DNA of 5,580 nucleotides, from positions 1 through 5,580 of the forward strand of contig JAKADF010000263.1 in NCBI GenBank assembly GCA_021820805.1. Reading direction: 5' to 3'. How positions within the stretch are numbered: the first letter of the stretch is position 1; each line of letters begins with the position of its first letter. Origin of the DNA: Bacillota bacterium (lineage in GTDB: Bacteria; Bacillota; Bacilli; Alicyclobacillales; Alicyclobacillaceae). The notes beneath the pieces are model-generated. The model ran no database searches. It had not been told where the DNA came from and saw only the letters and a program-made list of their open reading frames with translations. Shown piece by piece: positions 5,149 to 5,580 of this stretch. The translations under genes were made by a program, and so were the position numbers.

Positions 5149-5176
5149 ATGTACAAATTTAACCAAAATATGTACA
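5149..5176. repeat. Paired ATGTACA sites 21 bp apart upstream of the PepSY gene
   Basis: ATGTACA occurs at 5149-5155 and 5170-5176. Each contains the palindrome TGTACA, and the two are 21 bp apart, two turns of the helix, in an AT-rich region 36-63 bases upstream of the PepSY start codon. This arrangement could be an operator for a dimeric regulator bound on one DNA face. No convincing sigma-A promoter for the PepSY gene was found here, although one must lie in this region. Confidence 0.35.
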
Positions 5177-5185
5177 GAAAAAATC

Positions 5186-5215
5186 TTGCATTTTATAAAG
5201 AGAACCATTTATAAT
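5186..5215 (+). promoter_or_regulatory. Promoter toward tRNA-Ala
   Basis: TTGCAT (5186-5191), an 18-base spacer and a perfect TATAAT (5210-5215) point toward the tRNA gene. The expected start is near 5222, about 120 bases ahead of the mature tRNA 5' end. No closer promoter with both elements at good spacing was seen. Confidence 0.6.
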
Positions 5216-5340
5216 AGAAATCGCCTTCAGGTTAGCTAAAGTGGAATCGTGGCTCTATGGGAGTTCACCGTTGTTGATTGCACTACCCAAAAAGTAAGGT
5301 AAGAGAATTACAACTGGTTTTTGAATATATGGTAAAACAT
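5216..5340 (+). other. Non-coding stretch ahead of tRNA-Ala, probable 5' leader of the precursor
   Basis: It holds no protein gene with a ribosome binding site. A short GTG-started frame of 18 codons (5242-5298) lacks support. No T-box, second tRNA or known riboswitch motif is recognised. If the promoter at 5186-5215 is used, this stretch would be removed by RNase P. Confidence 0.4.
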
Positions 5341-5416
5341 GGGGAATTAGCTCAGCTGGGAGAGCACTACGCTGGCAGCGTAGGGGTCGTGGGTTCGAGT
5401 CCCATATTCTCCACCA
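5341..5416 (+). tRNA. tRNA-Ala, anticodon GGC
   Basis: The 76-base gene folds into the full cloverleaf. The acceptor GGGGAAT pairs with ATTCTCC, including G3-U70, the identity pair for alanyl-tRNA synthetase. The anticodon stem CTACG/CGTAG (5367-5371/5379-5383) holds the loop CTGGCAG with anticodon GGC at 5374-5376. The T arm has GGTTCGAGTCC, and the discriminator A is followed by an encoded CCA (5414-5416). It reads GCC and GCU alanine codons. It stands alone, with its own terminator directly downstream. Confidence 0.98.
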
Positions 5417-5419
5417 AAT

Positions 5420-5461
5420 AAGAGTCTTTAAACATCGCATCGGTGTTTGAAGGCTCTTTTA
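5420..5461 (+). terminator. Intrinsic terminator of tRNA-Ala
   Basis: Bases 5420-5437 pair with 5441-5458 in an uninterrupted 18-bp stem (three G-U pairs) with the 3-base loop CAT, followed by TTTTA at 5457-5461. It begins only 4 bases after the CCA end. Confidence 0.9.
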
Positions 5462-5580
5462 TCATCTGATGGGTGATGGAATTCGTATGGCTGATGATAT
5501 GGACAAGATTGGATAGTCATGTGCGAGGTTGTTTGGAATTCATCCGGGGTTAAAGATTATGAGTTAGACTAAATCCGAAG
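5462..5580. other. No gene recognised at the right end
   Basis: The last 119 bases follow the tRNA terminator. The longest plus-strand frame with an ATG is 25 codons (5476-5553), with no well-spaced ribosome binding site and no recognisable product. No repeat of the tRNA 3' end, which would mark an integrated element, is present. Confidence 0.4.

Noticed and set aside
5255..5440. Minus-strand frame of 61 codons with a WDSNPRPLRCQRSALPAEL-like product
   Set aside because: It is antisense to tRNA-Ala. This peptide is a well-known false gene produced by reading tRNA genes backwards, and there is no ribosome binding site.
5341..5580. Integration site of a mobile element at the tRNA gene
   Set aside because: No integrase gene and no second copy of the tRNA 3' end are in the 160 bases downstream; elements farther out cannot be judged.

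Overview
This window looks like ordinary chromosome from a low-to-mid GC Firmicute (Bacillales or Alicyclobacillaceae type). The support is strong GGAGG-type ribosome binding sites, TTG start use, sigma-A-like promoters, a Bacillus-type SpeD (also called SpeH) S-adenosylmethionine decarboxylase, and a tRNA-Ala with an encoded CCA end. I cannot name the species. No mobile element, CRISPR array or rRNA is visible.

Layout. Positions 1-502 carry the 3' end of a MacB/FtsX-type ABC transporter permease. It converges on a minus-strand htpX membrane zinc protease (585-1421), with a large palindrome and a minus-strand terminator between them. A divergent intergenic region (1422-1650) carries one promoter candidate in each direction. 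It is followed by a three-gene plus-strand run: a 101-residue protein of unknown function (1651-1956), a GT4-like glycosyltransferase (1992-3098) and a rhomboid intramembrane serine protease (3139-3822). Gaps of 35 and 40 bases suggest one operon, probably concerned with the cell envelope.

Next comes speD (4081-4485), preceded by about 250 non-coding bases. A promoter at 3891-3919 implies an mRNA leader of roughly 155 nt containing three successive stem-loops. In it a pyrimidine tract (4007-4013) can pair either with a nearby purine tract or with the speD Shine-Dalgarno sequence. This is the architecture expected of a translational switch in front of a polyamine biosynthesis gene, and it is the most interesting item here. 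A 34-codon upstream ORF also spans the switch. speD ends in a strong terminator with a GTGA tetraloop, shared with the converging minus-strand gene for a secreted PepSY-domain protein (4577-5113).

The right end holds a promoter (5186-5215), about 120 bases of non-coding sequence, tRNA-Ala(GGC) at 5341-5416, its 18-bp-stem terminator, and about 120 bases with no recognisable gene.

Functionally the region mixes envelope tasks (ABC export, membrane protein quality control, glycosylation, intramembrane proteolysis, secreted PepSY protein) with spermidine synthesis and a housekeeping tRNA. Apart from the three-gene run there is no evidence that these genes form one system.
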